Shown: positions 61,133 through 64,000 of the stretch, one piece after another | How positions within the stretch are numbered: the stretch's first letter is position 1 | How the letters are laid out: each line of letters starts with the position of its first letter | From: Thermodesulfobacteriota bacterium | GTDB taxonomy: Bacteria; Desulfobacterota_D; UBA1144; Nemesobacterales; UBA2774 | DNA length: 64,000 nt | Assembly (NCBI GenBank): GCA_021604765.1 | Contig: BQJP01000004.1 | Location: 62,001-126,000 of the forward strand | Reading direction: 5' to 3' | The notes under the pieces: generated by a model | Database searches by the model: none | The model's input: only the letters and a program-made list of their open reading frames with translations | What the model was told of the DNA's origin: nothing | Translations under genes and position numbers: made by a program

Positions 61133-61669
61133 ATGAGAAAAGAATTGATGGCGGCTTTTGTCTTAATATTTATTTCAATGACTGTTATTAGCTGTAGTAC
61201 GGTTAGGGTTCCTGATTCTGATCCAACATTGCCCGAAGCTACTATCGTTATGAGTAGGCTATCTGAAATTAATGAAGTGGCTCTGGAAGAAGTAGTTATT
61301 AATGATGACTCCAATATTGTAATAATTGCTCATGGGCACGACCCGGATGGAGGCATCAAAAACATCAGCCTTGTTGGAGATATTGCTATACGATGCGACA
61401 ATCCTGATAATGGTTTTTTTGAAGCTGCCGCTGAAACATTTTTCACACAAAATCTCGACCCCAATTTTCCCCCTGTACCTGAAAGAGCAAAAAAACTACG
61501 TACAGTTATATTCAACGTAACCCCAGAAGTAATTGCTCAATGGAAATCCAGTTGTACAGAAGATTTTGTTTTTACACGTCTAATAGCACAATTTTTTGCA
61601 GTAGCAGTCAATTTTGATGGAGGTGTACACGACACCGATTTTGTAAAAATTCATATGCCTGCGCCTTAG
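61133..61669 (+). CDS. Hypothetical lipoprotein
   Basis: 178 residues. The lipobox is VISC (SMTVISCSTVRV). The mature domain is beta-rich (IVIIAHGHDPDGGIKNISLVGDIAIRC, RTVIFNVTPEVIAQWKSSC) with two Cys that may pair. GAGAGGA precedes the start. It is convergent with the beta-helix protein gene. No family recognised. Confidence 0.65.
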   Translation: MRKELMAAFVLIFISMTVISCSTVRVPDSDPTLPEATIVMSRLSEINEVALEEVVINDDSNIVIIAHGHDPDGGIKNISLVGDIAIRCDNPDNGFFEAAAETFFTQNLDPNFPPVPERAKKLRTVIFNVTPEVIAQWKSSCTEDFVFTRLIAQFFAVAVNFDGGVHDTDFVKIHMPAP

Positions 61670-61700
61670 TGCTCATCATGATAAAGACTTAAGAGTACTA

Positions 61701-63071
61701 TCAACACACTAACTTTATTTTCTTCTTGTTGCAGAAGGCAAGAGCCGTAATTCCCAAAAGGATTGCCATCAGGAGAATTCCCCACTGAGACATTGTCGGA
61801 ACATTCCTCGTTAAAAGAGGTCTTGCTCCAAACTCAAACGCTCCTGCATCACAATCTGTTTCTGGTCTAAAGAAACCTCTTTGATCCTCAAGCACTGGCA
61901 CACCGCTAATAAACGTGCAGTCTGTTAGAACATCAATTGCAGCGCTTGGAGGAATTAAAGCTCGAGTATCCGTCGGACCACCATTATTTTGAAGAGGGCC
62001 TAAATTCAATTGTAATGAGCTTACTGTTGTAAATCCTGTACAAGTTCCGTCGGTGTTAAAATTCACACCCAACGGCGTAAAAACACCGTCTGCGATACCG
62101 CAGTCTTCCCCTGCATTGTCAGCAATTATAGAGTTTTTAACTTCGGTAAGAGGACCTGCTCCAAAATTTATTACTCCGGTAAAAGCGTTTTCAGTTATTG
62201 TCGAACTGCTTACCTTTGTAGTACCTCCAGTCCCTCCATTGGTGCCACCATTGGTTTGTATCCCGTCCCCGCTATTATTTGATATAGTAGAGTTTGAAAC
62301 CTCTAGGGTTCCGCCAACCGCACCTGCGGCTCCTGCGCCTTCGTTTACGATTCCCTGAGTATTTCCCGTAACTGTAGATTTATTCACTAGAACCTTAGAG
62401 CCGACTACAGATTGCATAAGCGAACCAAAAAGTACAATGCCAGGACCGCCGTTGTTAGATATGGTGGTTTGATTTATAGTAACTACTCCGCCAGGCGATA
62501 ATAGTGATTGACCGGAAAGCGAGAACAAACCAATACCACTATTTCCAATTATTAATGAGTTATTAAGCCTTAAAATACTAGTTTCATCTTCATTGGATGA
62601 TGGCCCAAAGTTAACTACAGCGCTTCCATATCCAGTAATAACAACATTATTTAAAGTAAGATCTTCTCCATTTAATATTCCTCCAAAAGTCGTAATGCCT
62701 CCGTCTAATGTAATACCGGAGATGACAACTTTGGAACTTGTATCCAGACCATCTGCAACTTGAATTCCTCTAAAGGCCCCACCTGCTCCATTTATTGTTA
62801 AGAAATTCTGACCCGGACCTGTGATTGTTAATGATTTATCAATGTCCAATGTGTCGGTGATTAAAATCGTGTGTGGCCCTGGGCCTGGTAGGTTAAAAAC
62901 AATCTCGCCTCCAGTATTAACATCAGTTATTGCCTGTCTTAATGATCCGGCACCTGCGTCATTTGTATTGGTTACGGTTTCTATTGGTGCTGCAAAAAGC
63001 AAGGATGGAAATACAAGTAAGAACATTAACAAAATTATATATTTGAAGTTATACCTATTGGTTACAAACAT
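61701..63071 (-). CDS. IPTL-CTERM parallel beta-helix protein
   Basis: 456 residues. A signal peptide, then TVTNTNDAGAGSLRQAITD, the typical opening of choice-of-anchor Q/CSLREA-like beta-helix proteins. Repeated strands rich in Asn, Gly, Ser and Thr follow (LTLNNVVITGYGS, STISNNSGDGIQTNGGTNGG, STITENAFTGVINFGAG) and then a conserved DQRGFFRPETDCDAGAFEFG ending. The C-terminus NVPTMSQWG, helix, NKKKIKLVC is an IPTL-CTERM signal. It is probably a surface-exposed adhesin or polysaccharide-interacting protein. Confidence 0.88.
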   Translation of the reverse strand: MFVTNRYNFKYIILLMFLLVFPSLLFAAPIETVTNTNDAGAGSLRQAITDVNTGGEIVFNLPGPGPHTILITDTLDIDKSLTITGPGQNFLTINGAGGAFRGIQVADGLDTSSKVVISGITLDGGITTFGGILNGEDLTLNNVVITGYGSAVVNFGPSSNEDETSILRLNNSLIIGNSGIGLFSLSGQSLLSPGGVVTINQTTISNNGGPGIVLFGSLMQSVVGSKVLVNKSTVTGNTQGIVNEGAGAAGAVGGTLEVSNSTISNNSGDGIQTNGGTNGGTGGTTKVSSSTITENAFTGVINFGAGPLTEVKNSIIADNAGEDCGIADGVFTPLGVNFNTDGTCTGFTTVSSLQLNLGPLQNNGGPTDTRALIPPSAAIDVLTDCTFISGVPVLEDQRGFFRPETDCDAGAFEFGARPLLTRNVPTMSQWGILLMAILLGITALAFCNKKKIKLVC

Positions 63072-63186
63072 GCATTATCCTCCTAAGAACAAGCAATTTG
63101 ATAGGAGTACACAAGAGACCTCCCTTTCAAGTACAGAGTACTATAATTAGTAATTTAATGCAATTACTTAGAAGATTAGTAAGAGA

Positions 63187-63945
63187 CTATTTAGATTGAA
63201 TTGATCCACTATTTAAAGAATCAAGGAAAGTAAGCACTTCATTTGAAAATTCTTTATTTCTAAGGACAGTAACGTGGCTTCCTCTGAGTGAAACTCCACG
63301 CGCATCTGGAAAATGCGAGGCAGCTTTTTCGGCATCATACTCTCTTGTGCCATTAATTATTAATATGGGTAGATGTAGTTTTTTTAATTGCCAGTGATTA
63401 AATTCAGGATAGATATTGCCTTCTAAACGAGCGGCGAAAGCTTTCCTGTCTCCACCTGTTTTTGTTGCATATTTCCAATACTCATCTTGTCCTTCAGGAT
63501 TATCGCTCAGCATATTCTTTACGCGTCTTTTGCGTTCTTTATCACTTAGCGTCCAGTCTTTATCATATATCTCAAGTCCCGCAAGAACCATGCTCCTCAT
63601 TCTGCCAAACATTAGCTCTGTTTCTATTGCGACCTTTGCACCCATGGAATATCCAAGCACGTCATAATCGTAGAGCATCAGATATTCTACAAGCCCACCT
63701 ACATCCTTAGCCATTGCTCTGTTCCAGTAGCTATAAGATGCATGCGGTTTATCAGACTCCCCGTGCCCCCTGGCATCCATCATGATTACCCTTCTTCCGC
63801 TTTTGAGAAGTTCATCAGCTATGCCGGACAATTCCCAATTAATATGACTGTTGGCAGTAAACCCGTGAAGAAGGAGTATAGGCTCCCCTTCGCCCTGGTC
63901 CCAATAAGCAATTTCGACGTCATCGAAACTTTGAAAAGTATCCAT
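63187..63945 (-). CDS. Alpha/beta hydrolase
   Basis: 252 residues. The oxyanion region LLLHGFTANSHINW, the nucleophile elbow GYSMGAK and the final His (GSHVTV) fit an alpha/beta hydrolase fold of the esterase/epoxide-hydrolase-like type. The catalytic Ser is in GYSMG and the acid is probably in the NGTREYD segment. Substrate unknown. Confidence 0.88.
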   Translation of the reverse strand: MDTFQSFDDVEIAYWDQGEGEPILLLHGFTANSHINWELSGIADELLKSGRRVIMMDARGHGESDKPHASYSYWNRAMAKDVGGLVEYLMLYDYDVLGYSMGAKVAIETELMFGRMRSMVLAGLEIYDKDWTLSDKERKRRVKNMLSDNPEGQDEYWKYATKTGGDRKAFAARLEGNIYPEFNHWQLKKLHLPILIINGTREYDAEKAASHFPDARGVSLRGSHVTVLRNKEFSNEVLTFLDSLNSGSIQSK

Positions 63946-64000
63946 AGTTTAATATTGTAGCACACACTAAGACCTTCGGTAGTCTTTATGGAAAATACCG

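Noticed and set aside
1-64000. tRNA, rRNA, riboswitch or insertion-sequence genes
   Set aside because: None could be recognised by eye; a covariance-model scan would be needed to exclude short RNAs.

Overview
The window is about 64 kb of an AT-rich Gram-negative chromosome (roughly 37-40% G+C judged by eye). An outer membrane is indicated by an Mla lipid-transport operon, many predicted lipoproteins, a predicted beta-barrel and numerous proteins ending in an IPTL-CTERM sorting signal. The lineage cannot be fixed from sequence alone. The mix (IPTL-CTERM proteins, COG3044-type ATPase relative, tetrapyrrole-type light regulator, flavin-dependent LLM oxidoreductase) suggests an environmental, deltaproteobacterium-like or Ca. 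Dadabacteria-like organism; this is inference.

Layout. 0-6.5 kb: end of an O-antigen ligase-type protein, then ndk, lipB, holA, rpsT and an xseB-ispA-tlyA operon, followed by two small secreted proteins (one a lipoprotein with 11-residue repeats). 6.5-12.5 kb: a COG3044-like protein with a broken P-loop, a G+C-rich block (FAD oxidoreductase, LLM oxidoreductase, radical SAM) and a 50-residue membrane protein that appears to be read from a leaderless mRNA. 12.4-18 kb: FAD/NAD oxidoreductase, a large lipoprotein, HflX with an apparent AUA start, and a MaoC-type hydratase. 18.1-30.5 kb: eight tandem paralogous secreted proteins with C-terminal IPTL-CTERM anchors, plus an internally deleted ninth copy. 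30.7-37 kb: alr, an unknown envelope protein, mlaE-mlaF-mlaD and a ParB-like gene, apparently one transcription unit. 37-49 kb: a lone phage-type tail sheath gene, secreted nucleoside hydrolase, methyltransferase, Na/Pi symporter, several lipoproteins, pyrophosphatase, a ViaA-like VWA protein and an MFS transporter. 49-52.2 kb: three tandem paralogs of a second IPTL-CTERM family.

52.2-61 kb is the most coherent functional module. A B12-dependent CarH/LitR-type light repressor is divergent from an operon of fasciclin protein, RpoD-like sigma factor, SDR/DUF2867 protein, outer-membrane protein, DNA photolyase, an unknown protein and a DUF523-DUF1722 protein. Both divergent promoters carry 11-bp direct repeats of the form nTnnACAn that include the -35 TTGACA, which matches the operator architecture known for Thermus CarH. 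I infer that B12 and light control a photoprotection regulon in which a dedicated sigma factor may relay the signal.

The window ends with a lipoprotein, a beta-helix IPTL-CTERM protein and an alpha/beta hydrolase. I saw no tRNA, rRNA, insertion sequence or CRISPR array. No exosortase is in the window, so the enzyme that processes the 12 IPTL-CTERM proteins must be encoded elsewhere.
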